From Naumovozyma dairenensis CBS 421 (taxonomy: Eukaryota > Ascomycota > Saccharomycetes > Saccharomycetales > Saccharomycetaceae): 64,000 nucleotides of DNA. Of this stretch, positions 35,799 to 45,692 are shown piece after piece (the first letter of the stretch is position 1; every line of letters starts with the position of its first letter). The stretch spans positions 620,001-684,000 of the forward strand of contig NC_016483.1 of NCBI RefSeq assembly GCF_000227115.2. Reading direction: 5' to 3'. Under the pieces are notes generated by a model. That model searched no databases. It worked only from the letters and a program-made list of their open reading frames with translations, and was not told the origin of the DNA. A program made the translations under genes and the position numbers.

Positions 35799-36677
35799 TG
35801 TATCAATTTCTCTAGATTTTCAATCAATTACTTAAATTTTTACTCTGTTTCTCTCTGACCAAAGGTATTCTATTTTATTTTCCACGATAAATATCGTATG
35901 GGTAATTTATATTCGGTTTGCTGATAATTATTTTGCTAAAAATGAAACGTTAGCAGTATATATTTTATTTCGAAGTGCCTGAGCTTTGTGGAGGGAAGTT
36001 TGTAATCTTGACTACATAAAATCGATCAAGTCTACATATTGAAAGAGTTGGGAATATTCGGACTGTTAAGGGCATCCCCAGGGTTTATTGTTGGCTAAAT
36101 AAGGGCGTTGTTTGTAAGTATTAAACACTTTTAATGGAAACTGCTGGCCATTATAGGGTTTCAATTTTTGACTTTTTGAAACAAGAGAGTTTTGAAACTA
36201 CCAAGTAGTATATAGCGGATAATTACAAAAGTTTGCAAGGGTTAAGAATACACAATAGCAGTTCCATACTGAAAACATTACAGTCAATTAGGTGTAACAA
36301 ACGTTCAGTAGTGAGTCCTTTCATATATGTTGCTGACTAGTGTCATGACATATGCTTCTTATTCTTCTTTTAAACCTAGATATTGGCTAGTTCCCTATCT
36401 GTCTATTTGTCTATTTCTTTTATTTAAAAGATATATGGATCAATCTTCTGCCATTGAGTATCTTCGATAACTTCTGCATGTTTACATGGTCTATATTTGG
36501 TCCACAATGGTTATTAACTATGTTACCAATATCTAGGAATGGTTTCTCACAGAATGAAGTACTAGAAATCTATAAGGTCTGGAAAAGTGCAAGAGGCGTG
36601 ATATATGTAATATATACGGAAGTCCTTAATTGATATCACTGTTTTATTTCGGCACTAAACTCGAAAATAACTAGCCT
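35799..36677. other. Spacer SSN3-MRX11
   Basis: About 880 bp between the SSN3 start and the MRX11 stop. No convincing frame or RNA gene was seen. Confidence 0.6.
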
Positions 36678-37319
36678 TCATTTTTTTAAGTACATTTTTA
36701 GCCTTTGAAAAGGAATCATCATCCATCTCCCAAAATATGGTGCGCCCCACAGACTCAGTAAAATTCTTGCAGGATACAACAACTTGACAATTGTATAAGA
36801 TATAGCACCTGTCAAAACAAGTTTTTTCCTGTCAAATTTACCGTCATATTTATCACCAACAAGCTTATCAATTGCTTTGTTACATCTTTCAAGTAAATCA
36901 TGAATATAGTCAGGTAACTCAAATGATGTAGATTCTCCTTCAAAGTCTAAGTTATAAAAAATCCACCATAGTAAGAGTAATGGAGCAATTGCAGTCAATT
37001 CATGTAATAATAAGAAAGAAGTTACCGTCGGAATTGTACCAGTTTCTGATAATCGATTGAAATAATGCGAAAATTTAGGGTTATCATTTAGTCTCGTTAG
37101 TACTTTCGATTTTTTGATCATTTTATGCAATTTGTCGTTGTATTCATCTTTCCTCCTTTGATCCTTTGTTATTTCCGGCTTGGTACTATAGCAGAGTCGA
37201 AATGTAATCCCATTCGTATTCGGTTGCTGTTGTCTGAAACTAGTAACTAGTAACCTTGACGGAACCTGGAAGTTACATAGCGATCCTTTCACGTTAGTTC
37301 TTAATAGGTTTTGAAACAT
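36678..37319 (-). CDS. MRX11: Mitochondrial inner-membrane protein, Mrx11/YPL041C family
   Basis: From ATG 37319 the product is 213 residues, near the 200 I recall for YPL041C, and begins MFQNLLRTNVKGSLCNFQ, a basic, Ser/Arg-containing presequence without acidic residues. The frame stays open to another ATG at 37472 (264 residues), but the extra 51 residues look unlike a mitochondrial signal, so the shorter start is preferred. The core DNPKFSHYFNRLSETGTIPTVTSFLLLHELTAIAPLLLLWWIFY has a transmembrane helix; a second hydrophobic stretch is near the C-terminus (TGAISYTIVKLLYPARILLSLWG). Family members associate with the mitochondrial expression machinery (MIOREX). Gene name rests mainly on synteny and length. 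Confidence 0.85.
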   Translation of the reverse strand: MFQNLLRTNVKGSLCNFQVPSRLLVTSFRQQQPNTNGITFRLCYSTKPEITKDQRRKDEYNDKLHKMIKKSKVLTRLNDNPKFSHYFNRLSETGTIPTVTSFLLLHELTAIAPLLLLWWIFYNLDFEGESTSFELPDYIHDLLERCNKAIDKLVGDKYDGKFDRKKLVLTGAISYTIVKLLYPARILLSLWGAPYFGRWMMIPFQRLKMYLKK

Positions 37320-37709
37320 GGTTGAGCAGAATCGAGAACGATTTGTAATATATAATAGATCACACTTGATAAATAAGCCTAAGTCTTTGATAAAAAAATT
37401 GTGTTTATTATATTGACCTAGCCCTTCACTAACTGACAGCATCATATTTTTGCTATAGAAGCGAGCGGACATTATTATGCGAAATAATTACTATATTCTT
37501 CAATATCTTTCCAATAAAGAATGTATAGACGTCTATGACAGTAAGCCAGCAGATCACCCTCGGATAGTTGATCTGACGCTCTATAGAATTCGTTTAAATA
37601 GAGATTTACTTACATGGTACCTTTAAATGTTAGGCTCTTTTAGTATTTACAAGAGTGATTAGGCATATATAATACATGTATATTTATCCAATACAGCGAA
37701 ATCATAACC

Positions 37710-40700
37710 TCACGTATTGCCTTGTTCATTGACAGCTTCCTTACATCTATGGCATAACGTATCAGCTTCATTCGAACTTTGTTTCCAACATCTCGGGCAC
37801 TTATGTAACGACGATTTTGTTAACGATAGTTGTAATTCTGTACCGTTATTCAGCAGTATTTTAGAATGAGGTACATCATGCATTGAAGCTATTTCTGAAG
37901 AACATATTCTGACTTCTGCCACTTGCAAAAGATCAGATATTTCCTCTAATGTAAATGGAAGTTCTTTAGGATTATTCGTAGAAAGTATAGCGCATACCTG
38001 CGTAGAGTCAATTGGTGGGTCAGTCATTGAACCCATGAGTTCCTGAAACTTCTTTAGAATTTGCATTTCCTTCTCTTGAAAATGTGTACTATTGTTGTGT
38101 GATAGTTGGAAGCCTTCCCATGGAATAAAAGCAGTATTATTATTATTTATCCATTCTTTCCGTATATTATTTCTTACTTCCTGGACCAATGTAGGCAGAA
38201 TCGGGTATAATATATTACAATATACTTGTAAGATGGAAAACAAGACAGTTTGGATACTCTGTCTTTTTTTGCTAGTCATGGAATCGGAATATAAAGAATC
38301 TTTCGATATATCAAAATAAACAGCTGATAATTCATTTGTCAAATGATGTTGTAGAAGAGTCAAAATCTTCGAAAAATTATATTCTTCATATAGTTGCTTC
38401 GTATTAACGAGTAACTCATTCAAATTACTTAACACAAATTTATCGATAGGTCGCAAGTCATCAATAGGAATTAGCTTGAAATCTTCACTTTTTTCCAAAT
38501 TTCCTTGCATAAACTTGAAACTTATTCTAATCTTTTTAAGGGCTTCGGCAACATGTTTCATCACATTAGGTCCTATTGTAATATCTGTTGTGAAATTAGA
38601 ATATGCGACAAAATATCTCAAACCATCAACACCTAAAGGTAATATATCAATTTTTGCATTGCCTTCAATGACATCTTTTGGGGAAATTGTATTACCAATT
38701 GATTTAGACATCTTGATACCGTTTTCATCTAAAGTGAAACCATGTGTAATAACTTCCGAATATGGAGCTACCTTCTTCATAGTCATCGCAATATTTGTCA
38801 ATAATAAACTTTGAAACCAACCCCTATGTTGGTCTGAACCTTCCAAGCAAAGGTCAAACAAATGTTTCGGGCGGTAAGCTGGATTTAACTTTAGTGTATT
38901 TTTATAAAAATCTTCAATTACTTTCCAAGAAGAACCGCTATCGAACCAAACATCCATTGTATCGAAACCTCTCTTGTACTCGTTTGCTATATTCTGATAT
39001 TTCTCGGGTAACCACTCTTCAGTTGGAACCGATTCGTTAAACCATCTATCTATCCCGTTACTTTCAATTGTTTTTATCACATGTTCTATTATTTCTTCTG
39101 TCATTAATAATTCATCAGGGTTGGAAATCTTATAGAATGCAGGAATAGGAACACCCCAAACCCTTTGCCTCGAAATACACCATTCATTTCTATTCTTTAT
39201 AAATGATAATAATCTTGTCTTCCCTCTTTCAGGGAAAAATTCAACACCTTTCTTATCAAGACTTTCCATAGCCAATGTCTTAACTTTATTCAAATTTAAA
39301 AACCATTGTGGTGTAGCTCTAAGGATGACTGGTTTCTTTGATCTCCAATCATAAGGGTATGAATGTACTAATTCTTTGCAACCAAACAGCATTTCTAATT
39401 CATCTAGTTTATTAAGTATCAATTTAGTTGTTCTCGGGTCTAATACAGAGCGACCTACAGGTATTGGGGATGATGATTCATTATCACTGAGCAATTGTTG
39501 CACATTATCTGGCAGTTCAGATAGTTTATAACGACCTTCGTGGTCTATGGGTGAATATATGATTAAGTTGTTTTGAATACCAAGGAGATAATCATCCGCA
39601 CCATGACCGGGAGCAGTATGAACTAACCCAGTTCCTGCCTCCTTAGTGACATGATCCGCATGTAATAATGGATACTCCAAATTATTTGATAATAATGGGT
39701 TGGTATAATGTAAATTTTCTAGGATTTCACCTGAAAATGTCTTTAAAATTGTATAATCTTCTTTTTGTTTATATACTTGTGAAATAAGATTAGTTTCAAT
39801 GATTAGTAAATCAGGTTTATTATAGTTTTCTGCACTTTTTGAGGATGTCACTAGTGAGTATTCAAAATGCTTGTTGAAACATATTGCTTTGTTAGAAAAC
39901 AAAGTCCAAGGTGTAGTAGTCCAAATCAAACAGTCGATTGAATTCATGCTCCCCACAGTCATGCCCAACTTCTCGAGGAATAAAGTTTGTGACTTCCTAC
40001 TCAAGGGGAATTGTACATAAGCTGATGTAGATTTATGCTCTTTATTATATTCTAACTCACTTTCCGCCAAGGCCGTTTTCGTTTCAGTGCCCCAAAATAC
40101 AGGTTTATTTTGTCTTTTTATCAAACCTAACTTAAACATTTTGTGGAATATCCTTAATTGATTAAGTTCATAGTCTTTATTCAAAGTGATATATGGATCG
40201 TCCCAATCTGTGAAAATTCCAAATTGTTCGAATTGTCTTTTTTGATCTTTGATAGTCTTGAGAGCATGTTTCTTGGCTAATGACCTAATTTTTAAAGGTG
40301 AGACATTCTGTAATTCATCTTTTGAGAAATTTTTCAATACTTTCAACTCAATGGGTAATCCATGACAATCCCACCCGGGTTTATAAAAGATGTATTTTCC
40401 AGTGGATTTTTGGTATCTAATTATAATATCTTTCAAGATTTTATTCACGGCATGTCCTAAGTGTAAATCTCCGTTGGCATATGGTGGCCCATCATGTAAT
40501 ATAAATAGATTTTTCTTTATGAATGCTAGTTTATCTTGATCATTATCTATCTGATTGACTTTATCAATGAATTCAGAAAGTTGCGTTTTATATTGTTCTT
40601 GTGAACATTGAGGTATTAATTCATTTATGGTCCTTTGTAAATTAGAATGACTAGGAAATTTGGATTTCGGGAGATTTAAAGTCTTTTGATATGCATGTTT

Positions 40701-40751
40701 GGAAAGATTTCGTAATATTGTTTTCGTGAATAAGGGATATAGTCGAAGCAT
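37710..40751 (-). CDS. ISM1: Mitochondrial isoleucyl-tRNA synthetase Ism1
   Basis: 1013 residues, against 1002 recalled for S. cerevisiae. Class I synthetase signatures: HLGH at 97-100 in PPYANGDLHLGHAVNKILKD and KMSKSIGN near 675-682. The editing domain (WTTTPWTL, GTGLVHTAPGHGADDY) and WCISRQRVWGVPIPAFY are intact. The C-terminus has the zinc site CPRCWKQ ... CHRCK near 985-1006, usual in bacterial-type IleRS. The basic N-terminus (MLRLYPLFTKTILRNLSKHAYQ) is a mitochondrial presequence. It charges mitochondrial tRNA-Ile. Confidence 0.96.
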   Translation of the reverse strand: MLRLYPLFTKTILRNLSKHAYQKTLNLPKSKFPSHSNLQRTINELIPQCSQEQYKTQLSEFIDKVNQIDNDQDKLAFIKKNLFILHDGPPYANGDLHLGHAVNKILKDIIIRYQKSTGKYIFYKPGWDCHGLPIELKVLKNFSKDELQNVSPLKIRSLAKKHALKTIKDQKRQFEQFGIFTDWDDPYITLNKDYELNQLRIFHKMFKLGLIKRQNKPVFWGTETKTALAESELEYNKEHKSTSAYVQFPLSRKSQTLFLEKLGMTVGSMNSIDCLIWTTTPWTLFSNKAICFNKHFEYSLVTSSKSAENYNKPDLLIIETNLISQVYKQKEDYTILKTFSGEILENLHYTNPLLSNNLEYPLLHADHVTKEAGTGLVHTAPGHGADDYLLGIQNNLIIYSPIDHEGRYKLSELPDNVQQLLSDNESSSPIPVGRSVLDPRTTKLILNKLDELEMLFGCKELVHSYPYDWRSKKPVILRATPQWFLNLNKVKTLAMESLDKKGVEFFPERGKTRLLSFIKNRNEWCISRQRVWGVPIPAFYKISNPDELLMTEEIIEHVIKTIESNGIDRWFNESVPTEEWLPEKYQNIANEYKRGFDTMDVWFDSGSSWKVIEDFYKNTLKLNPAYRPKHLFDLCLEGSDQHRGWFQSLLLTNIAMTMKKVAPYSEVITHGFTLDENGIKMSKSIGNTISPKDVIEGNAKIDILPLGVDGLRYFVAYSNFTTDITIGPNVMKHVAEALKKIRISFKFMQGNLEKSEDFKLIPIDDLRPIDKFVLSNLNELLVNTKQLYEEYNFSKILTLLQHHLTNELSAVYFDISKDSLYSDSMTSKKRQSIQTVLFSILQVYCNILYPILPTLVQEVRNNIRKEWINNNNTAFIPWEGFQLSHNNSTHFQEKEMQILKKFQELMGSMTDPPIDSTQVCAILSTNNPKELPFTLEEISDLLQVAEVRICSSEIASMHDVPHSKILLNNGTELQLSLTKSSLHKCPRCWKQSSNEADTLCHRCKEAVNEQGNT

Positions 40752-41292
40752 TTTTCATTAAAATTTGTATAATTATTTACCAGCGAGTACTTGCAAGTTT
40801 TTCTCTCGATTTTTTAATTCAAAACAGCATCTAAATCATTCCGAGCCAAAACTTACCTCGAGCAAACCCTTTCCGTGGACAATAATTTGAAAGATAATTT
40901 TGCTTTTGTAATTTGAACAAACCTTCGATAACACAGTCAAATCTTTTAGATAATTCCTTATATTTTGTCATTTTCAAAATCTTCAAAAATTGATGCCCTA
41001 GGGTTGAATTCTACCTAGTACAATGTAACCCTTTACTTAATAGTAGGGCAGTTGAAAGAAAAGTTTTCTTCTTGGCATCAAATGAATTTAACTTCTGTTT
41101 TTAATGTTTGTCTTGGTTTCTTAGAAGATTATTTCAGATAACAGACAGTTTTTTAAGCTATCCCAACTGAAACGAGCATCTATCAAATCGTTTCCGCTTG
41201 TGAAGCGTAGTTGAGATAAAACAAGACATTAGTATCAAAAAAAAGTATTAGCAGTTGTTCCGATAATAAAATATTTCACAAATGACTAAGAA
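40752..41292. other. Divergent promoter region ISM1-YPL039W-like gene
   Basis: 541 bp of AT-rich DNA between divergent starts. Nothing specific was recognised. Confidence 0.6.
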
Positions 41293-42195
41293 ATGATTGA
41301 TAATCTTTCTGACCCTCGTTCATCCTCAACTAGTCCCATAAGAACCATATCAGATGATCTGATTCATAATCCGAAAAGATTGAGAAATATTAAATTGCAA
41401 GTGGGGACTTTGAACAATTTTCTAATATCTAACTTTTCAAAAACCATCATATCAAAATATGGGATTTTATTAATAGACCCATTAAATATGGACATGAGTC
41501 ATATCCATCTCACCGCAGCACACCATACGAAAATAACTACATTTTTTGTTACAATGTTAAAGAGAACAAGATCTTCCAGATTACAATTTAAAAAAATATG
41601 TTGTATTGTATTGAAATTCTTAGATTGTTGTACCAAAGAGGCAAACTATATGAAATTTTTAAAATATAATTTACAAAAATTAATAGTTGCATCATTTGTC
41701 CTAAGTGTTCCCAACGTTGAAGGGGATGAAGCCACAAGGATACAAAGAAGAGAAGCATGTTATGATTTATTTGCAAGAATGACTGGATTATCTAAAATGG
41801 ATATCATAAATTGTTGTTCCATAGTTCGATCTATAATAATCCGGCGGAGCAGACAACAAATGAAAGCAACGAACTCATCTTTTCACATGAACCAACACAT
41901 ACTTAATTCATTTTCAAGGGATTCACCTACTCGTGACATGTTTCATAATGAAGTAAGTCCATTTCCTCATCATCATGAACCACAAATGTCTGATCCACCC
42001 GCACATATAAATCCTAGACAATTGAGCTCATCATCGTCGTCGTCGTCTGTGTCATATATTAATAGTGCTTGTGGATCTGAAGAAGGAAATGATGATGAAA
42101 CTTACGGAAGTAATGGATATATCCTATCCGCAGAGTTGGAACAGTTCAATCTCACAGGGAAGACACTCGTGTATGAAAATTTCCGGATCATATAG
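41293..42195 (+). CDS. YPL039W: YPL039W-like protein of unknown function
   Basis: 300 residues. I do not recognise a domain with confidence. The central part (about 32-170) is helical and hydrophobic, with FLISNFSKTIISKYGILLIDP, TFFVTMLKRTRSSRLQFKKICCIVLKFLDCC and FARMTGLSKMDIINCCSIVRSII, a pattern that brings a cyclin-box fold to mind. The C-terminus is polar with a Ser run and an acidic EEGNDDE patch. Its place between ISM1 and MET31, on the plus strand, is that of S. cerevisiae YPL039W (316 residues as recalled), so the name is a synteny call. ATG at 41293, with an in-frame TAA a few bases upstream. Confidence 0.75.
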   Translation: MIDNLSDPRSSSTSPIRTISDDLIHNPKRLRNIKLQVGTLNNFLISNFSKTIISKYGILLIDPLNMDMSHIHLTAAHHTKITTFFVTMLKRTRSSRLQFKKICCIVLKFLDCCTKEANYMKFLKYNLQKLIVASFVLSVPNVEGDEATRIQRREACYDLFARMTGLSKMDIINCCSIVRSIIIRRSRQQMKATNSSFHMNQHILNSFSRDSPTRDMFHNEVSPFPHHHEPQMSDPPAHINPRQLSSSSSSSSVSYINSACGSEEGNDDETYGSNGYILSAELEQFNLTGKTLVYENFRII

Positions 42196-42244
42196 CATTG
42201 GGCAGGCATTCACTTTATATGTATTATTTATTCATATTTATAAA

Positions 42245-42281
<37 letters not shown>

Positions 42282-42596
42282 ACTATTTTCTTAAGTTAAA
42301 CTACTCGTCCATCATTTCCATTTAGTTTGGTAATTAGTGTCTGTTCTTCCTCTTTTGTTCCCCTTAGCACATTCGGATTTTTGCTTATTATCGGACCTTA
42401 CACCACAGTATGAAAATTATTTTTCAAAAAGCTGTAACATTATATATCGATATATTTCTATTTGTAACATCAAGAACTGATGAGCCATTGTTTTCATACA
42501 AAAGAAAGAAGTAAGAAGAAGAGTTGAGATCATCTCTAGTAAGATCACTAACATCAAACACAAGAATCATACATTACAGAATAACAAAAAAAGAAA
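42196..42596. other. Spacer with (AT)n tract, YPL039W-like to MET31
   Basis: Holds an (AT)n microsatellite at 42247-42275 and the MET31 promoter. Nothing else was recognised. Confidence 0.65.
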
Positions 42597-43316
42597 ATGG
42601 CAGAAGAAGCTGCATTTTTCAGATTAGCGGCAGAAGCAATAGTTGCCACATCATTAAACATTAATAATGTAGACCCAACCATTAAAGAATTACTATCTCG
42701 AATAAATTACCAAAAGATGACTAGTGCATTAGGATCATCTTCATCTTCTGCTCAATCACCAAAACGCTCTATTTCATCAGAATCTTCCTCTTCCCCCACT
42801 ATTGAAAATATTAACTTCCTCACGGATTCCAATATAAACGAGTTCAATAATATAAGGCATAACTCCACTTCAAGCTCATACAACCATGCCACATCACCAG
42901 TAACACGTACTAATAGTCTAAATAACGGAAATGATGTTTTCAAAACAGATATAAACAATAGTCCAACGACTACTTCCAACAAAAAGGTTACTAAACCCTC
43001 TTCGAAAGGTAAAACAAAGAAAAATCACGCCACTAGTCCAACTGCAGCAGCCAACCATAATAGACGATATCCATGTTCTAAATGTGAGTTAGAATTTTTA
43101 AGGACTTCAGATTTAAGAAGGCATGAAAAGGCTCATCTTTTGGTGTTGCCAAATATTTGTTCACAATGTGGGAAAGGGTTTGCTCGTAAAGATGCTTTGA
43201 AAAGACATTTCAATACCATGACTTGTCAAAGAAATAGGAATAAATTGATGGAGATTACGGGAGGGAATATTACTGAGCTTCTAGAGAGAGCGAAGAAGAG
43301 TGGGATTAGTCTATAA
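42597..43316 (+). CDS. MET31: Zinc-finger activator of sulfur metabolism, Met31/Met32 type
   Basis: 239 residues. A short conserved N-terminal segment (AEEAAFFRLAAEAIVATSLNINNVDPTIKELLSRI) and a long Ser/Asn/Thr linker lead to two zinc fingers: C160-x2-C163 ... H176-x3-H180, and C188-x2-C191 ... H204-x5-C210, the second being C2HC as in Met31/Met32. These proteins bind AAACTGTGG in MET promoters and recruit Met4. The paralogues MET31 and MET32 cannot be told apart by the fingers; the run ISM1-YPL039W-MET31-EGD1 supports MET31. Longer than the 177 residues recalled for S. cerevisiae Met31. Confidence 0.88.
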   Translation: MAEEAAFFRLAAEAIVATSLNINNVDPTIKELLSRINYQKMTSALGSSSSSAQSPKRSISSESSSSPTIENINFLTDSNINEFNNIRHNSTSSSYNHATSPVTRTNSLNNGNDVFKTDINNSPTTTSNKKVTKPSSKGKTKKNHATSPTAAANHNRRYPCSKCELEFLRTSDLRRHEKAHLLVLPNICSQCGKGFARKDALKRHFNTMTCQRNRNKLMEITGGNITELLERAKKSGISL

Positions 43317-43544
43317 GATTTGCAATTATTATATAACAAGTTACTGGTTCGAGGTTTGGTAATTTTGCTTTACTTTTTCATAACAGGTATTAATTAATTA
43401 ATTAAATTATTCATATAAAAAATTATACACATAAAAAGCTTAACTAGTCAGATATATTTCTACGCAAGTAGGTCTGATTTATTTTTTTGCTTCATTTATC
43501 ATTGTATGGAAATTAGTAAAGAGTACACGAATGCATCAGTCCAT

Positions 43545-44015
43545 TTATTCAACGTCTGGTTGTTCAGCAGTCAAATCTGGAACAGCTTCACTGGCAGTTT
43601 CACCATCATTCTTAGCTTGCTTTTCTTCATGTTCCTTCAATTGAGAAGTCAATTGGTTCAAAGCTTGAATAGCTTCAGCACCTAATTGAGGAAGAACGGC
43701 TGGGAACAATTCTTGCAATTTCTTTTCTTGTGGTAAACCGTAGAAGACAGAAGTGTTATGTTGTGGAGCAACTTGAACACCAACTCTGTTGAAATGCATG
43801 ACAGAACCATCTTCTCTGAAGAAGTTGGCTTCAGCAACATTGTCAACGGTGACAGCGTTCATCTTAGCTAATTGAGCATGCAATTTGGTGTCATCCTTGT
43901 TGGCACCACTGACTGAAGAAGTAGATTTTTTAGAGAACTTTCTTCTGGTACCACCAACTTTATTGTTAGCAGATAGCTTTTGTAATTTGGCTAGTTTTTC
44001 TTGGTCAATTGGCAT
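43545..44015 (-). CDS. EGD1: Nascent polypeptide-associated complex beta subunit Egd1
   Basis: 156 residues, against 157 recalled for S. cerevisiae. The ribosome-binding N-terminus holds [10 protein letters not shown] (about 22-31). The NAC domain follows, with [19 protein letters not shown] sequence (here [21 protein letters not shown]) and [19 protein letters not shown]. The C-terminus is acidic. Egd1 pairs with Egd2 at the tunnel exit and shields nascent chains. BTT1 is the paralogue; EGD1 is chosen from the MET31-side synteny. Strong codon bias fits high expression. Confidence 0.94.
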   Translation of the reverse strand: MPIDQEKLAKLQKLSANNKVGGTRRKFSKKSTSSVSGANKDDTKLHAQLAKMNAVTVDNVAEANFFREDGSVMHFNRVGVQVAPQHNTSVFYGLPQEKKLQELFPAVLPQLGAEAIQALNQLTSQLKEHEEKQAKNDGETASEAVPDLTAEQPDVE

Positions 44016-44851
44016 TTTTTGCTGTTCCTTCGTTGGGTATAGTTGGGTTTAACAAAATTTGATGAGCATATAAGAAACAGAAGGCCAAGACATTAAGAAT
44101 TAAACTACAATAAAATGTGCAAATTTTGATGGAATCGTTCAACCATCTTGTCGTAGATTCGGTAGTTACACTGGAAATCTTCCACACGTACCGTACTGTA
44201 CAGTTGCGCTTTGCTGAAATTTCAGTTTTTTTCATTTGAATTTTTTTTCTCTTATGAAATCCCTCCGTATCAGATGATCTTACCAGATAGGTTTCCAATA
44301 TGTTTCTCGCATTCATGACATTGCTGAAGTAAAAATTAACGAAGGTAGAAACAGTTTTCCTATCAGTCAGCAATAACGACGGTATTTTTTATATGAAAAC
44401 GTGACCTGAACTATTAATAAGGGGTGAACAAATCAGAGTTCTTCTATAAATGATAAATATAAGAGCTAATATGGTATGTTTTTATTTTGTTTGTCAGGAG
44501 AACTGCTATGGATATTTTCCCCTGTTTTAAAAATAAATGAATTCGCAGGTCAGTTAGTCTACCGAGCGTCATAATATAGTATACATATAATTTCATAACT
44601 AAACTAAATACAGATAAAGTGTGATAGGTGTAAAATGGTAGGTATCTTTGAAGAATATATTAAAACCCTGTGTGCAATGTCTGCATAGTAAGCAGTCATG
44701 GCTGCTCCCACCGGGTACCTTGCAACTACTTAGCGTTCCATTTTACCCCAGTAGTCTTCAAATGATATTGATTTTGTATCCGGTATCACCTACCTAACCG
44801 AGGATGTTGTAATTATAAATATGATGTATTATCCAACTCATATTTTACAAT
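44016..44851. other. EGD1 promoter and probable 5' LTR region of the retroelement
   Basis: A 122-codon minus-strand frame at 44005-44373 overlaps the EGD1 promoter and has no features. The DNA just before 44850 ends TTTTACA and is followed two bases later by a tRNA-primer-like site, so the end of a 5' LTR probably lies at about 44849; its start could not be defined, and no matching 3' copy was found by eye. Confidence 0.4.
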
Positions 44852-44863
44852 TGGTAGCTGTGG
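44852..44863 (+). promoter_or_regulatory. Degenerate primer-binding site of Ty3/gypsy-type element
   Basis: TGGTAGCTGTGG starts with TGGTAGC, complementary to the 3' end of initiator tRNA-Met (...GCUACCA) used by Ty3. Agreement stops after seven bases. It lies 2 nt after a CA and 58 nt before the gag ATG, as expected for a PBS. Confidence 0.45.
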
Positions 44864-44909
44864 TAGTTTGATTCACATCAGGAAGAGCTTTATTAGAGCT
44901 CATTTTACA

Positions 44910-45692
44910 ATGAATCAAACCAGCGATTCTACTTCTCAAGGCACCGAGAGGCAAAGCAACATAGTCAGCTTTTTGAAGATTGTCAAGACATTTAAAGGTG
45001 AACCAGATGAATATTTCACTTGGAAGGCTGCTATGCAAGGTAACAAAGAATTGTTCGAAGTTTCAGACAGACAATTTATGGCTGGTCTTTACAATTATTT
45101 CGAAGGCAATCCAGCTAACTGGTTGAAGAACACAACCTTCAATTCGTATGAGGAATTTTGGATTACTTTGGATACTAAGTATCAATTTGACAAGAACAAT
45201 GAGATCGCTACTAATTTCCGTTTATTGATGTCGCCACCAAAGAACATTAGAACATACAGAGAATATGTTAATCACTTCGAAAATAGATTAGCACTCCTCC
45301 CAGCCGATTTCAAGGATTCATCATGGAAATTAGCTTGCTTCTTATTCCTGTTACAATTAGGATTACAAGATGCAATTCGTTCCCAGGACCCTCAAAATGT
45401 CCAAGAAGCCATCGTCATCGGAGAAAATAGATCTGTTATGTTCAAGGATTCTATTTTAGACCCAAGATTCTGTGGTCTAGTTAGTGATGTCCATGGCGAT
45501 AATACCAAAGGCAATCACCAGTTCAATCAATCAGCAATCGTTTGCTTCAATTGTGGCCGTTCAGAACATAAATCTAATGAATGCCGTAACTCACATGGTA
45601 GACATCCTGGAAGACATCGTTATAATCAAAAATCTTTTAGGAAGTCCGGATCCAACACTATCCCTATTAGTGACTTAAGTTCAAAAAATTAA
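44910..45692 (+). CDS. Retrotransposon Gag (capsid and CCHC nucleocapsid), intact frame
   Basis: 260 residues from ATG 44910 (MNQTSDSTSQ); the frame is open 14 codons upstream but only from TTG. The capsid region shows FKGEPDEYFTWKAAMQ near 30-45, GNPANWLKNTTF and YREYVNHFENRLALLP, the usual helical pattern of Ty3/gypsy Gag. A nucleocapsid knuckle C-x2-C-x4-H-x4-C lies at about 212-225 (CFNCGRSEHKSNEC), followed by a basic tail. There are no internal stops although pol downstream is full of them. It ends at TAA 45690-45692, overlapping a -1 frame that leads into the protease. Confidence 0.88.
   Translation: MNQTSDSTSQGTERQSNIVSFLKIVKTFKGEPDEYFTWKAAMQGNKELFEVSDRQFMAGLYNYFEGNPANWLKNTTFNSYEEFWITLDTKYQFDKNNEIATNFRLLMSPPKNIRTYREYVNHFENRLALLPADFKDSSWKLACFLFLLQLGLQDAIRSQDPQNVQEAIVIGENRSVMFKDSILDPRFCGLVSDVHGDNTKGNHQFNQSAIVCFNCGRSEHKSNECRNSHGRHPGRHRYNQKSFRKSGSNTIPISDLSSKN

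Noticed and set aside
37320..37472. Upstream 51-codon extension of MRX11
   Set aside because: Lacks a presequence character and makes the protein longer than the family; kept only as an alternative start.
43340..43360. GGTTCGAGGTTTGG considered as a tRNA B-box
   Set aside because: No A-box, no cloverleaf and no T-arm pairing around it.
44005..44373. 122-codon minus-strand frame upstream of EGD1
   Set aside because: Overlaps the EGD1 start and promoter; no domain and poor codon quality.
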